From Phytomonospora endophytica (lineage in GTDB: Bacteria > Actinomycetota > Actinomycetes > Mycobacteriales > Micromonosporaceae), in NCBI RefSeq assembly GCF_014202425.1, contig NZ_JACHGT010000022.1, positions 1 through 64,000 of the forward strand: a DNA stretch of 64,000 nucleotides, written 5' to 3'. Shown here piece after piece: positions 1 to 8,656 of the stretch. The notes under the pieces are model-generated. The model made no database searches and was not told the origin of the DNA. It worked only from the letters and a program-made list of their open reading frames with translations. Every line of letters begins with the position of its first letter. The first letter of the stretch is position 1. Made by a program: the position numbers and the translations under genes.

Positions 1-102
1 ACAACCGTCCACAGACCCGACTGGCAGGTTTTCTATTATCTAACAAGTCTATGTCTAACCGTGTAACTCAGTCTTGCTTGTCTTTCCGGTCTTGCGCTTC
101 TT

Positions 103-265
103 ACTCTACCAGATCCGTTTTCCGGCCCGTTCTCGGGGCTTTCCGCGTTTCCGGCCTTTCGTTTCTCGCCGCTTAAGCTTAGCAGATCCGTTTTCCGGCC
201 GTTCTCGCTGGCCTTCTTCGTTTCCGCCGCTTTCTTTGGCGACTCCCTAGAACCTAGCACATCCG
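103..265 (-). repeat. Three degenerate promoter-like repeats in the rrn leader
   Basis: Three related words read on the minus strand: ACGGATCTGGTAGAGT (103-118), ACGGATCTGCTAAGCT (176-191) and CGGATGTGCTAGGTT (251-265). The first two are preceded by CCGGAAA-type purine-rich sequence. Each contains a TAGAGT/TAAGCT/TAGGTT box in the -10 position, but no good -35 box stands 17 bases upstream. They may be weak tandem promoters or conserved leader elements. Confidence 0.45.
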
Positions 266-528
266 ATTTTCGTGTTTCCCGGCCTCGGTTCCGCATGAAG
301 GCGCCGACGATTACAAGAATCGAAGGTTGATCCATGTGGTCCCGTGATCGAGGGCCTGCACTCGGCAGGGCGCGCACGAAAGCTCGTGTGTTCAGATCTT
401 GGGAGGTTGACCATAGCAGACCTACGATGTAGCTCTGATCTTGGTCGGGCGGCCAGCAAGCCGGTCACCGTCCCGATCCGCCTACTGGCTCTCGGTCCGT
501 TCCTGCCCGGTTCCCCGCTGACTCGTAA

Positions 529-557
529 ACATTAGCGCGCCCCCTGGGGAGCGTCAA
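529..557 (-). promoter_or_regulatory. Strong sigma-70-type promoter reading leftward
   Basis: On the minus strand TTGACG (557-552) and TAATGT (534-529) are separated by exactly 17 bases. Transcription would start near 522 and run left, out of the window. It lies downstream of the tyrS terminator hairpin, so it serves whatever lies left of the window, most likely an rRNA operon. Confidence 0.6.
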
Positions 558-577
558 ATCGGGGGGCGGGAGTTCTG

Positions 578-608
578 GGTCACGGCAAGGGATTAAGCCG
601 CCGTGACC
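578..608 (-). terminator. Terminator hairpin downstream of tyrS
   Basis: A perfect 9-bp inverted repeat (GGTCACGGC at 578-586, GCCGTGACC at 600-608) with a 13-base loop, about 50 bases past the tyrS stop. There is no clear U tract, as is common in actinomycetes. Confidence 0.6.
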
Positions 609-656
609 GTGCCCGTGAGGGCCGACCACCGTCCCCCGGGACGATGTCTTGCCTGG

Positions 657-1907
657 TCAGCGTACCTCAACACCGGCGATGTTGCGCTTACCGCGACGAA
701 GAACGGCGTATCTGCCGTGCAGGAGTCCGTCCCCCGAGAGGGTGGCTTCGGGGTCGGTGACCCGCACGTTGTTGACGTAGGCGCCGCCTTCGGCGACGGC
801 CCGTCGCGCGTCGGAGAGGCTCTTGGCGAGGCCGCTTTCCTTGAACAGTGCGGCGACCGAGGGCGTTTCGCCTTCCACAGTGGTCAGTCCGGCCTCGCTC
901 AGCGCGGCGGCGAGCGTCGACGCGTTCAGGTCGGCGAGTTCGGCGCGGCCGAAGAGGGCCTGGCTGGCGGCGACGGCCTGGTCGAGCTCTTCTCGTCCGT
1001 GGACGAGGGCGGTGAGCTCTTCGGCGAGCGCGCGCTGGGCGGCGCGGGCGGCGGGCCGGTCGGCGGTCTGCTTCTCAAGGTCTTCGATCTCCTCGTGGCC
1101 GCGGAAGCTGAAGCGGCGGAGGTAGAGGCCGACCATCTTGTCGTCGGTGTTGAACCAGTGTTGGTAGAAGGCGTAGGGGCTGGTGAGTTCGCGGTCGAGC
1201 CAGGTGCCGTTGCCTTCGGACTTGCCGATCTTGGCGCCGTCGGCGGTGGTGACCAGGGGGGTGCTGAAGGCGTGGACGGGTCCGGCGCCCTTGCGGCGGA
1301 TGAAGTCGACGCCGGCGGTGATGTTGCCCCACTGGTCGGAGCCGCCGAACTGGAGTGTGCAGCCGTGGCGGCGGTGCAGTTCGTAGAAGTCGTTGGACTG
1401 GAGGAGCTGGTAGGCGAACTCGGTGAAGCTGATGCCGGTCTCCAGGCGGGCCTTGACGACTTCGCGCGCGAGCATGCGGTTGACCGAGAAGTGCTTGCCG
1501 ACGTCGCGGAGGAAGTCGATGGCGCTGGTGGGCCCGGTCCAGTCGAGGTTGTTGACGACCTGGGCGGCGTTGTCTCCGTCGTAGGTGACGAAGGGTGCGA
1601 CCTGGTTGCGGATGTTCTCGACCCAGCCGGCGACGACCTCGGGTGAGTTGAGGGAGCGTTCGCTGGTCTCGCGGGGGTCGCCGATCTGTCCGGTGGCGCC
1701 GCCGACGAGGAGGAGCGGGCGGTGTCCGGCGAGCTGGAGTCGCCGGGCGGTGATCACCTGGGTGAGGTGGCCCACGTGGAGGCTGGGGGCGGTGGGGTCG
1801 AAGCCGACGTAGAAGGTGACGCGCCCGTTGAGGTGCTCGTGGAGGGCGTCGGGGTCGGTCGAGTCGTGGAGCAGGCCACGCCAGCGCAGGTCGTCAAGGA
1901 TGTTCAC
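657..1907 (-). CDS. tyrS: Tyrosyl-tRNA synthetase
   Basis: Charges tRNA-Tyr with tyrosine in the cytoplasm; 416 residues, normal for bacterial TyrRS. The class I HIGH signature is HVGH near residue 45. The KMSKS-type loop is KIGKS near residue 230, after the LQFGGSDQWGN tyrosine-site segment. The last 65 residues form an S4-like RNA-binding domain (ARRAVAEGGAYVNN). The start codon is GTG at 1907, and its GTGA overlaps the stop of the upstream glycosylase fusion, so the two are probably translationally coupled. A terminator hairpin follows. Confidence 0.97.
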   Translation of the reverse strand: MNILDDLRWRGLLHDSTDPDALHEHLNGRVTFYVGFDPTAPSLHVGHLTQVITARRLQLAGHRPLLLVGGATGQIGDPRETSERSLNSPEVVAGWVENIRNQVAPFVTYDGDNAAQVVNNLDWTGPTSAIDFLRDVGKHFSVNRMLAREVVKARLETGISFTEFAYQLLQSNDFYELHRRHGCTLQFGGSDQWGNITAGVDFIRRKGAGPVHAFSTPLVTTADGAKIGKSEGNGTWLDRELTSPYAFYQHWFNTDDKMVGLYLRRFSFRGHEEIEDLEKQTADRPAARAAQRALAEELTALVHGREELDQAVAASQALFGRAELADLNASTLAAALSEAGLTTVEGETPSVAALFKESGLAKSLSDARRAVAEGGAYVNNVRVTDPEATLSGDGLLHGRYAVLRRGKRNIAGVEVR

Positions 1908-3091
1908 GCCCTTGATTCTGGCTTATGGCCCCCGGGGGTGCGCGAACGGTTTCTGGGTGAGTGTGGGCGGTAGGGGCTGACGGTGGGTTCGCCGGGGAGC
2001 CAGAAGCGCCAGGGGGTGGTGGCGGCTTCGCCGCCGATGCCGGTGCGGGGGCCGTTGGCGAAGTCGGCGGGTGGGTGCGCCGGTGGGCGGAGATGGACGG
2101 GGCCGGTGCCGTCGAGGGCGGGTTTTCCGGTGTCGTCGCCGGTGACGGCGAGCGCCTGGGCGAGGCGGGCGGGTCCTCGGGCGAGGTCGCGGTCGCTCAC
2201 TTTCGGTCCTCGGCGCCGGCGGGCGAGGTCGTGTCCGGCGATGACCTCTCCGGCGCGGATGAGGGTTCCGGATGCGCGGCCGTCGGGTGCGCAGGTGATG
2301 TTGAGGCACCAGTGCATGCCGTAGGTGAAGTAGACGTAGGTGTGGCCGGGCGGGCCGAACATAGGGGCGGTGCGGGGTGTGCGGCCGCGGTGGGAGTGGG
2401 ATCCGGGGTCTTCGCCCTGGCCGGCGTAGGCCTCGACTTCGGTGATGCGGATGGTGACGCCGTTGGCGGTGATCTCGCAGCCGAGGAGTTGTGGGGCGGC
2501 GACGGAGACGTGGTCTTCGAGGATCTCGGTGAGCGGTGGTGTGCGCCAGCCGGCCGAGCGGGCCCAGACGCGGGCGTGGGCGCGGCGGATGCGGGGGTCG
2601 CCGGGTGGGGGTTCGCCGTCGGTTTCGGGGTGCGGGTCGAGGGGTGGGAGTCCGACGGTGGCGCGTCGTTCGTCGACGTGGGCGGGGTCGTCGATGGTCC
2701 AGGGGCGGAGCTCGCCGTCGTCGTTCCAGTCGAACTGGGTGCCGTAGGTCTGGGGGCGGGCCTCGAAGTAGGCGATGCGGTCGGCGAGCGTGGCGAGCCG
2801 GGCGGGTGGGCCGTCGGCGGTGGTGAGGACCCGGTGCTGGAGGGCGGGGTCGGCGATGGCGTGCTGGGTGATGATCCAGGCGGCGTCGTGTGCTTGGGTG
2901 CCGACGGTTGCGGCGGTGGGCCAGCCGTGTTCGTCGAGGATGGCGGTGAGGCGTTCGGCGTTGGCGTGGTGGACGGCGGCCATGCGGGGGTGGTAGCCGT
3001 CGTAGAGGCTGCCGTCGGCGGCGAGTTCGGTGCGGACATGGTCGTCTTCGGCGGCCATGGTGAGCAGTTCGGCGCGGACGGTCTGGTTCAC
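1904..3091 (-). CDS. DUF6624 domain fused to DNA-3-methyladenine glycosylase (AAG/MPG family)
   Basis: The predicted protein has 395 residues. Residues about 1-180 resemble the DUF6624 family (RAELLTMAAEDDHVRTEL, YHPRMAAVHHANAERL, HGWP). About 200-395 are an alkyladenine DNA glycosylase, with RITEVEAYAG holding the catalytic Glu, then MFGPPGHTYVYFTYGMHWC, then RAGEVI. AAG enzymes excise 3-methyladenine in base excision repair. Both parts are in one frame with no stop between. I found no ATG, GTG or TTG near the AAG junction (the valines there are GTC), so a true fusion is likely. I chose the GTG at 3091 because VNQTVRAELL matches the usual DUF6624 start. It overlaps tyrS by 4 bases. Confidence 0.8.
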   Translation of the reverse strand: MNQTVRAELLTMAAEDDHVRTELAADGSLYDGYHPRMAAVHHANAERLTAILDEHGWPTAATVGTQAHDAAWIITQHAIADPALQHRVLTTADGPPARLATLADRIAYFEARPQTYGTQFDWNDDGELRPWTIDDPAHVDERRATVGLPPLDPHPETDGEPPPGDPRIRRAHARVWARSAGWRTPPLTEILEDHVSVAAPQLLGCEITANGVTIRITEVEAYAGQGEDPGSHSHRGRTPRTAPMFGPPGHTYVYFTYGMHWCLNITCAPDGRASGTLIRAGEVIAGHDLARRRRGPKVSDRDLARGPARLAQALAVTGDDTGKPALDGTGPVHLRPPAHPPADFANGPRTGIGGEAATTPWRFWLPGEPTVSPYRPHSPRNRSRTPGGHKPESRA

Positions 3092-3124
3092 GGGTGTCAG
3101 TGTGCCCGGTGCGATGATCCGGGG

Positions 3125-4048
3125 ATGACGTTGCCCGAGGGGCTCGCGGATGCCGAGCTGGCCGCCTTTGTCGCGGAGATGCGTTCTTTCGATGGTCCGT
3201 CGTTCCGGGAGCGGGGTGCGGCCGACGTGCGTGCGGCCGCGGCCGCGCGGGCTCGGGTGCTGGAGCCGGTGATGGCGGAGGTGCGGGAGGTCGACGCCGG
3301 TGGGGTGCCGGCGCGGTTGTACCGGCCGGTGGAGGGGGCGACGCCGTTGCTGGTGTTCTTCCACGGGGGCATGTGGTCGATCGGGTCGCTGGACACGCAT
3401 GAGCGTGCGTGTCGTGAGCTGGCGCGGGACGCGGGGGTGTCGGTGCTGGCGGTGGATTACCGGCTGGCGCCGGAGCATCCGTTCCCGGCGGCGGTCGACG
3501 ACGCGGTCGCGGCGACGCGGTGGGCGCTGGCGCGGGTGGGTGAGTTGGGTTGTGTCGGTGTCCCGGGTGTGGGTGGGGACAGTGCGGGTGGGCATGTGGC
3601 GACGATGGTGTGCCTGCGGTTGCGGGACGCGGGTGAGGTGTCGCCTTCGGTGCAGGTGCTGGTGACGCCGAATACGGATCTGACGTTGTCGCGGCCGAGT
3701 GCGCGGGAGAAGGCGGAGGGCTGGGTGCTCACGACTGATGGGGTGGCGTGGGGTGTCGAGCAGTGGGTGCCGGACGCGGCTCGGCGTGGGGATCCTGATG
3801 TGAGTCCGTTGGCGGTGGAGGACTTGTCGGGTTTGCCGCGGGCGGTGGTGGTGACGGCGGAGCATGATCCGTTGCGGGATGAGGGTGAGGAGTACGCCGG
3901 TCGGCTGCGGGACGCGGGGGTTCCGGTGGTGTGGCGGCGGGAGGACGGGATGGTCCATGGTTTCCTGACGACGCATGGGGTGTCGCCCGCGGTCGACGCG
4001 GCTTCCCGGCGGGTCGCGGAGGACGTGGCGCGAGCCTTTGGCGGATAG
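3125..4048 (+). CDS. Alpha/beta hydrolase (hormone-sensitive-lipase-like esterase)
   Basis: 307 residues. Shows the HSL-family oxyanion motif FFHGGMW near residue 80, the nucleophile elbow GGDSAGGH near 152, the LAVDYRLAPEHPFPAAVDD segment typical of the family, and C-terminal AEHDPLRDEGEEYA and MVHGF supplying the Asp and His of the triad. It should hydrolyse short acyl esters in the cytoplasm; no signal peptide is visible. It diverges from the glycosylase fusion with only 33 bases between them. The LysR gene follows on the same strand. Confidence 0.88.
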   Translation: MTLPEGLADAELAAFVAEMRSFDGPSFRERGAADVRAAAAARARVLEPVMAEVREVDAGGVPARLYRPVEGATPLLVFFHGGMWSIGSLDTHERACRELARDAGVSVLAVDYRLAPEHPFPAAVDDAVAATRWALARVGELGCVGVPGVGGDSAGGHVATMVCLRLRDAGEVSPSVQVLVTPNTDLTLSRPSAREKAEGWVLTTDGVAWGVEQWVPDAARRGDPDVSPLAVEDLSGLPRAVVVTAEHDPLRDEGEEYAGRLRDAGVPVVWRREDGMVHGFLTTHGVSPAVDAASRRVAEDVARAFGG

Positions 4049-4218
4049 CGGGCGGGGGTGAGGGTGGGCCCCCAAGCGCAAGCGCTCCCTCTTCACGCCC
4101 CCGTCGAACCCGGCATCGCGGCGGGCCGAGCCCGATCCCCTGCATGGCAGGCGGTTTCGTTCGCGCCGCTCAGACCGGCGGAGCATAATGGCGGTCTGCT
4201 GGTGTGTCTGGAGGCGCG

Positions 4219-5169
4219 GTGGAGTTGGAGTTGCGTCACCTGCGTGTTCTTGTCGCGATCGCCGATACGGGTGGGCTGGGCCGGGCCGCGGTGGCGCTGG
4301 GGATGAGTCAGCCGGCGGTGAGCACGCAGTTGCGGCGGATCGAGCGGGTTTTCGGGGAGAGCTTGTTCGTGCGGACCAGCGGGGGTGTGCGGTTGACGTC
4401 TTATGGTCTCGACGTCGTGGAGCGGGCTCGTGATGTCCTGGACCGGGCGGATGCTCTGGTGCGGCGTCCGGTGCCGCCGTCGGTGGTGACGGCGTTGCGG
4501 CTGGGGTCGACGACGACGCCGATTCTGGCGGGTCTGGTCGCGAGGTTAAGGACGGCGTTTCCTTCGGTGGCGGTGTCGGTGAGCAGTATTTACGCGACCG
4601 ACACGCTGGTTCGGTCCTTGGAGGACGGCGAGCTGGACGTGGCGCTGGCGATGGACTATCCGGGGCTGGAGTTGCGGCATTCGGGGAATGTGGCGCATCG
4701 GGTGGTGGCGACGGAGCCGACGTTCGTGGCGATGCCGGCGGATCATCCGTTGTCGCACCGGGTGGAGGTGGCGTTGTCGGATCTTTCGGCGGACACGTGG
4801 TTCGTGACGCCTGATGACGGCGCGGGCTGGCCGGGTGTGTTCTACGCGGCGTGCCGGGAGGCGGGGTTCACTCCCCCGGCGACGCACGAGTTCCTCGGTA
4901 CCGACCAGACGCTGGCGATGATCGCGGCTCGGCTGGGGGTGACGGCTTGCCAGCCGACGGTCCGCGCGGTCGCGGGTCTCAACGTCAAGCCCTTGGCCGG
5001 TTCGCCGTTGTGGTCGCGGCACATTCTGGCGTGGCGCACGGACGGGCCGGGCGCGGCGCTGGCCGCGGCGTTGCATCATCATGCCGCGTCGGTGTATCGC
5101 GAGCTGATTCCGCGGGCGCCGCATTTCCGGGCGTGGCTGCATCGGAACAAGGTCGTCCCGACGGGTTGA
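4219..5169 (+). CDS. LysR-family transcriptional regulator with a TTA codon
   Basis: 316 residues. The N-terminal winged helix-turn-helix is typical (MELELRHLRVLVAIADTGGLGRAA, MSQPAVSTQLRRIER), followed by a substrate-binding-like effector domain. I chose the GTG at 4219, preceded by GGAGG at 4210-4214; an in-frame GTG at 4204 is the alternative. Codon 110 is TTA (4546-4548), the rare leucine codon that in Streptomyces depends on the bldA tRNA, so expression may be developmentally timed. The target is unknown; the upstream esterase and the downstream regulator are candidates. Confidence 0.88.
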   Translation: MELELRHLRVLVAIADTGGLGRAAVALGMSQPAVSTQLRRIERVFGESLFVRTSGGVRLTSYGLDVVERARDVLDRADALVRRPVPPSVVTALRLGSTTTPILAGLVARLRTAFPSVAVSVSSIYATDTLVRSLEDGELDVALAMDYPGLELRHSGNVAHRVVATEPTFVAMPADHPLSHRVEVALSDLSADTWFVTPDDGAGWPGVFYAACREAGFTPPATHEFLGTDQTLAMIAARLGVTACQPTVRAVAGLNVKPLAGSPLWSRHILAWRTDGPGAALAAALHHHAASVYRELIPRAPHFRAWLHRNKVVPTG

Positions 5170-5200
5170 CCGGGTGCTATGACCTGGCATAACACCCGGT
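5169..5200 (+). terminator. Hairpin after the LysR gene
   Basis: ACCGGGTG (5169-5176) pairs with CACCCGGT (5193-5200), extended inward by TATG/CATA with loop ACCTGG. It begins at the LysR stop codon and precedes the response regulator, so it probably terminates the LysR transcript. Confidence 0.55.
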
Positions 5201-5244
5201 GGCGCGATCTTGCGGGGGTGAACGGGACGTGTCCACAATGGCGC

Positions 5245-5913
5245 ATGTCAGCCAACATCCTGCTCGCCGCCGCTCCGGCCACGGCTTCGGCGGCGATCGA
5301 GCGCGCTCTCACCGGTGCGGGCCATCGCCTGCATGTGCGGCGCAATGCCCGCGAGGCTCTGATGGTCACCGACACGGTCGCCTTGGATCTGGTCCTGGTC
5401 GATGTGCGGTTGCCGCCTGATCCGGGGCCGGTCGCCGCGATCGGTCCGCGCGCGGGTTGCGCGGTGGTCGCGCTGGCCGCGGCCGATACCGAGGAGCTGG
5501 CGATGCGTTTCGTCGAGGACGGTGCCGACGATTTCCTCATCGCGCCGTTCACCCGCGCACATCTGGCGGCGCGGGTGCGGATGGCGTTGCGCCGTTCGCG
5601 GCCGGTGCCGCGGGTGATGACGGTCGGCGGGATCACGGTGGACTTGGCGGCGCGACGGGCGGCGTGCGATGGGCGCGCGCTGTCGTTGTCGCGGCTGGAG
5701 TTCGATTTCCTGGCCTTTCTCGCGGGACGGGCGGGTGAGGTCGTGTCCCGGGAGGACTTGGTGGCGGCGGTGTGGTGCGAGCGGTATTCGGGGCATGACC
5801 GGGTGATCGACGTGCACTTGAGCTGCCTGCGCCGCAAGCTCGGTGAGTCCGCGGCCCGGCCGAGGCACCTGCACACCGTCCGGAACGTGGGGGTGCGGCT
5901 GCAGGCGCCTTGA
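5245..5913 (+). CDS. OmpR-type winged-helix regulator with a degenerate receiver domain
   Basis: 222 residues from the ATG at 5245. The receiver half (1-120) keeps one central Asp in LVLVDVRLP. It lacks the acidic pair at the N-terminus (NILLAAAPATAS) and the invariant Lys (APF where KPF is usual), so normal phosphorylation is doubtful. The C-terminal half is an OmpR/PhoB DNA-binding domain (LSLSRLEFDFLAFLAGRAGEVVSREDL, DVHLSCLRRKLG, VRNVGVRL). No histidine kinase lies nearby. It ends 188 bases before the collagenase start, and an 11-base-spaced direct repeat lies between, so it may control that gene. Alternative upstream starts exist but lack family similarity. Confidence 0.85.
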   Translation: MSANILLAAAPATASAAIERALTGAGHRLHVRRNAREALMVTDTVALDLVLVDVRLPPDPGPVAAIGPRAGCAVVALAAADTEELAMRFVEDGADDFLIAPFTRAHLAARVRMALRRSRPVPRVMTVGGITVDLAARRAACDGRALSLSRLEFDFLAFLAGRAGEVVSREDLVAAVWCERYSGHDRVIDVHLSCLRRKLGESAARPRHLHTVRNVGVRLQAP

Positions 5914-5921
5914 GCGGGCGA

Positions 5922-5939
5922 CCTCAAGCGCGCCTCAAG
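5922..5939 (+). promoter_or_regulatory. Direct repeat, possible OmpR-type operator upstream of the collagenase
   Basis: CCTCAAG at 5922-5928 is repeated at 5933-5939, an 11-base period. OmpR/PhoB-type regulators commonly bind tandem direct repeats with this spacing. The site sits just after the orphan regulator gene and about 165 bases before the collagenase. Assignment to that regulator is inference. Confidence 0.35.
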
Positions 5940-6101
5940 ATCCGTTGCCCGGTGCGGGAGTCGTGGTTACGCTCCTGCGTCACGGCCCATCCGTGGCCGT
6001 GCCGCCCTTTCGGCACCCGTGTCCGGCAATGCAATGTCACATGCCATATTGGACGGCCCTTCCGCCGATCGGCAGGTCGGCGGTCATCCCCGGAGAACCC
6101 T

Positions 6102-8591
6102 GTGAAAGCGAAACTGTTCCGTGTCGCCTACGGGCTGCTGCCACTGTTGCTGGCGGCCTCGATGGCCACCGTCCCGGCTGCACCGGCCGCGGCGGACCCC
6201 GCCGCACCGGCCGGCGACGGGCGCGCGCCGCTGGCGTCGACCGCCGCCGCGCCCGACTCCGACACCGGCGTCCGCACTCCCCTCAGCGACCGCGCACCCG
6301 TCCCCGCCTCGGACGACCACCTGCGCAGCACCCCCGACGACAAGGCCGCGCCTTTAGCGGCGGTCCCGAACTGCTCGATCGCCGACTTCACCAGCCGCAC
6401 GGGAACCGCACTGGTCCAGTTCATCGAATCCACCACCACCGCCTGCGTCAACACGCTGTTCTCGCTGTCGGGCAACGACGCCTACCTCGCCTTCCGTGAG
6501 GCGCAGATGGCCAGCGTCGCCTACGGCTACCGCGACAACGCCCTCTACTACGACGGCACCAACAACGCCGGAACCGCGCAGCTCGTGCTCTACCTGCGGG
6601 CGGGCTACTACGTGCAGTTCTACGCCCCGGGAACCGTCGGCGAGTACGGCCCGACGCTGCAGACGGCGATCCGCGCGGCCCTCGACGCGTTCTTCGCCAA
6701 CGGCCACTCCGGTGACGTCAACGACGTCAACGGGGAGACCCTCGCCGAGTCGGTCACGCTGATCGACAGCGCCGACGAGAACATCCGCTACCTGTACGTC
6801 GTCAAGCGCATGCTCAACGGCTACAGCACGAGCTACGACGGCTACTGGTGGATGGTCAACGCCGTCAACAACGTCTACTACGTGCTGTTCGCCGGCCACA
6901 GCCTCTCCGGTTTCGGCGCGGCCGTGCAGGCCGATCCGAGTGTGCTCGACACGCTCTACAACTTCGGGATCCGCTGGACCTCGCTGCTCGGCGGCGACAA
7001 CTCCTACCTGGACAGCAACGCCGGTCTCGAACTCGGCCGCTTCCTCCAGTACAGCGGCCTCCAGGCGAAGGTGCGGCCGCAGATCCGCGGGCTCCTCGAC
7101 GCCTCGGCCCTGACCGGGCGGACCGCTCCACTGTGGATCGCGGCGGCGGGCGCGACCTACTACTACGACAACGCCAACTGCTCCTACTACAACACCTGCG
7201 ACCTCAAGGCCCGCGTCGCCGCCGCCGCGCTGCCGATCAACCACACCTGCAGTGCGACCCTGCGCATCCGGGCGCAGCAGATGAGCGCCGCCGAACTCGC
7301 GGCGTCGTGTTCGAGCCTGGCCAACCAGGACGCCTACTTCCACAACGCGGTCAACGACCCCGGCCCGGTCTCCGGTGACAAGAACACGAGCCTGGAGACG
7401 GTCGTGTTCGACTCCAGCACCGACTACGGGACCTACGCCGGGATCCTGTTCGACATCGACACCAACAACGGCGGCATGTACCTCGAAGGCGATCCCGCGG
7501 TGACCGGGAACGTGCCGCGCTTCATCGCCTACGAGGCCGAGTGGGTGCGGCCGACGTTCCAGATCTGGAACCTCAACCACGAGTACACGCACTACCTCGA
7601 CGGTCGCTTCAACATGTACGGCGACTTCACCGCGGGCGTGTCGACCCCGACGGTGTGGTGGATCGAGGGCTTCGCCGAGTACATCTCCTACGGGTACCGC
7701 AACGTCACCTACACCGAGGCGATCACGGAGGCCGGCAAGGGCACCTACGCCCTGAGCACCCTGTTCGACACGACCTACGAGAACTCCGACACCACTCGCG
7801 TCTACCGCTGGGGCTACCTGGCCGTGCGGTACATGCTGCAGTCGCACCGCGCCGACATGACCACGGTGCTCGGCCACTACCGCAGCGGGAACTGGCAGGC
7901 CGCCCGCACCTACCTCAAGTCCACCATCGGCACGCGCTACGACGCCGACTGGCGCACCTGGCTGGCCGCCTGCGCGGCCGGCGGCTGCGGCGGGACCTCG
8001 CCGGGCACCGCGCCGACGGCCGACTTCACCTTCGCGGCCACCGGCCTGACCGTCGCGTTCACCGACCGCTCCACCGACACCGACGGCACCATCGCCTCCC
8101 GCGCCTGGAACTTCGGCGACGGGACCACCTCGACGGCGGCCAACCCGTCGAAGACCTTCACGGCGGGCACCTACAACGTCCGCCTCACCGTCACCGACAA
8201 CTCCGGACTGAGCGCGAGCGTCACCAAGGCGGTCACGGTCAGCGGAGGCGGCGGCGACCTGCCCACCTGCACCGGAAGCGACACCCGCACGCTCGGCAAG
8301 AACTGCCAGCGCTCCGGACTGTCGGCGACCACCGGGAACTACAGCTACCTCTACCTCAACGTCCCCGCCGGCACGACCCGCCTGACGATCACCTCGACCG
8401 GCGGCACCGGCAACTGCGACCTGTACTACAGCGGCACGAACTGGGCCACGACCTCGTCGTACACCCAGCGCTCGACCGCCTCGGGCAACGGCGAGACGAT
8501 CACCGTCAACAACCCGCCCGCCGGATACAACTACGTCAGCCTGTACGCGACCGCCGCCTGCGCGGGCGTCACCGTTCGCACGCAGTACTGA
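6102..8591 (+). CDS. Secreted M9-family collagenase with PKD and PPC domains
   Basis: 829 residues from a GTG at 6102, preceded by GGAGA. An export signal covers about the first 32 residues (KAKLFR, hydrophobic LLPLLLAASMATV, AAPAAA). An M9 N-terminal module follows, then the zinc peptidase domain with NLNHEYTHYLDGRF (HExxH) near residue 490 and the downstream EGFAEYISYGY glutamate. Then come a PKD domain (APTADFTF ... AWNFGDGTTSTA ... YNVRLTVTDNSG) and a C-terminal pre-peptidase domain (YSYLYLNVPAGTTRLTI). It should degrade collagen or gelatin outside the cell. Codon 85 is TTA (6354-6356). A terminator follows. Confidence 0.93.
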   Translation: MKAKLFRVAYGLLPLLLAASMATVPAAPAAADPAAPAGDGRAPLASTAAAPDSDTGVRTPLSDRAPVPASDDHLRSTPDDKAAPLAAVPNCSIADFTSRTGTALVQFIESTTTACVNTLFSLSGNDAYLAFREAQMASVAYGYRDNALYYDGTNNAGTAQLVLYLRAGYYVQFYAPGTVGEYGPTLQTAIRAALDAFFANGHSGDVNDVNGETLAESVTLIDSADENIRYLYVVKRMLNGYSTSYDGYWWMVNAVNNVYYVLFAGHSLSGFGAAVQADPSVLDTLYNFGIRWTSLLGGDNSYLDSNAGLELGRFLQYSGLQAKVRPQIRGLLDASALTGRTAPLWIAAAGATYYYDNANCSYYNTCDLKARVAAAALPINHTCSATLRIRAQQMSAAELAASCSSLANQDAYFHNAVNDPGPVSGDKNTSLETVVFDSSTDYGTYAGILFDIDTNNGGMYLEGDPAVTGNVPRFIAYEAEWVRPTFQIWNLNHEYTHYLDGRFNMYGDFTAGVSTPTVWWIEGFAEYISYGYRNVTYTEAITEAGKGTYALSTLFDTTYENSDTTRVYRWGYLAVRYMLQSHRADMTTVLGHYRSGNWQAARTYLKSTIGTRYDADWRTWLAACAAGGCGGTSPGTAPTADFTFAATGLTVAFTDRSTDTDGTIASRAWNFGDGTTSTAANPSKTFTAGTYNVRLTVTDNSGLSASVTKAVTVSGGGGDLPTCTGSDTRTLGKNCQRSGLSATTGNYSYLYLNVPAGTTRLTITSTGGTGNCDLYYSGTNWATTSSYTQRSTASGNGETITVNNPPAGYNYVSLYATAACAGVTVRTQY

Positions 8592-8597
8592 CCTCCC

Positions 8598-8629
8598 GGG
8601 CCGCCCGTTCCTGGCGGGGCGGGCGGCCC
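8598..8629 (+). terminator. Terminator after the collagenase
   Basis: A perfect 10-bp stem (GGGCCGCCCG at 8598-8607, CGGGCGGCCC at 8620-8629) begins 7 bases after the collagenase stop. Confidence 0.75.
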
Positions 8630-8656
8630 TCACCACGCGATAACTACCGTGGTGGC

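Larger units (their letters stand above)
1..577 (-). promoter_or_regulatory. Leader/promoter region of a probable rRNA operon lying left of the window
   Basis: This stretch has no convincing gene and is clearly less GC-rich than its surroundings. On the minus strand it carries repeated promoter-like words of the kind seen upstream of actinobacterial 16S rRNA genes (CGGATCTG followed by TAG-type -10 boxes), plus one good minus-strand promoter. It lies downstream of tyrS, a gene that adjoins rRNA operons in some actinomycetes. I infer that a 16S gene starts to the left of base 1. No mature rRNA is visible inside the window. Confidence 0.55.

Noticed and set aside
603-1646. Long Gly/Val/Asp-rich open frame opposite tyrS
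   Set aside because: It is the antisense shadow of tyrS; high GC keeps antisense frames open and it has no family motif.
3092-4186. Upstream extension of the glycosylase fusion frame to 4186
   Set aside because: The extension is Arg/Pro/His-rich and antisense to the clear esterase gene; the fusion starts naturally at GTG 3091.
5910-6101. N-terminal extension of the collagenase from 5910
   Set aside because: Signal peptide and ribosome-binding site place the start at GTG 6102; the extension has no export-signal logic.
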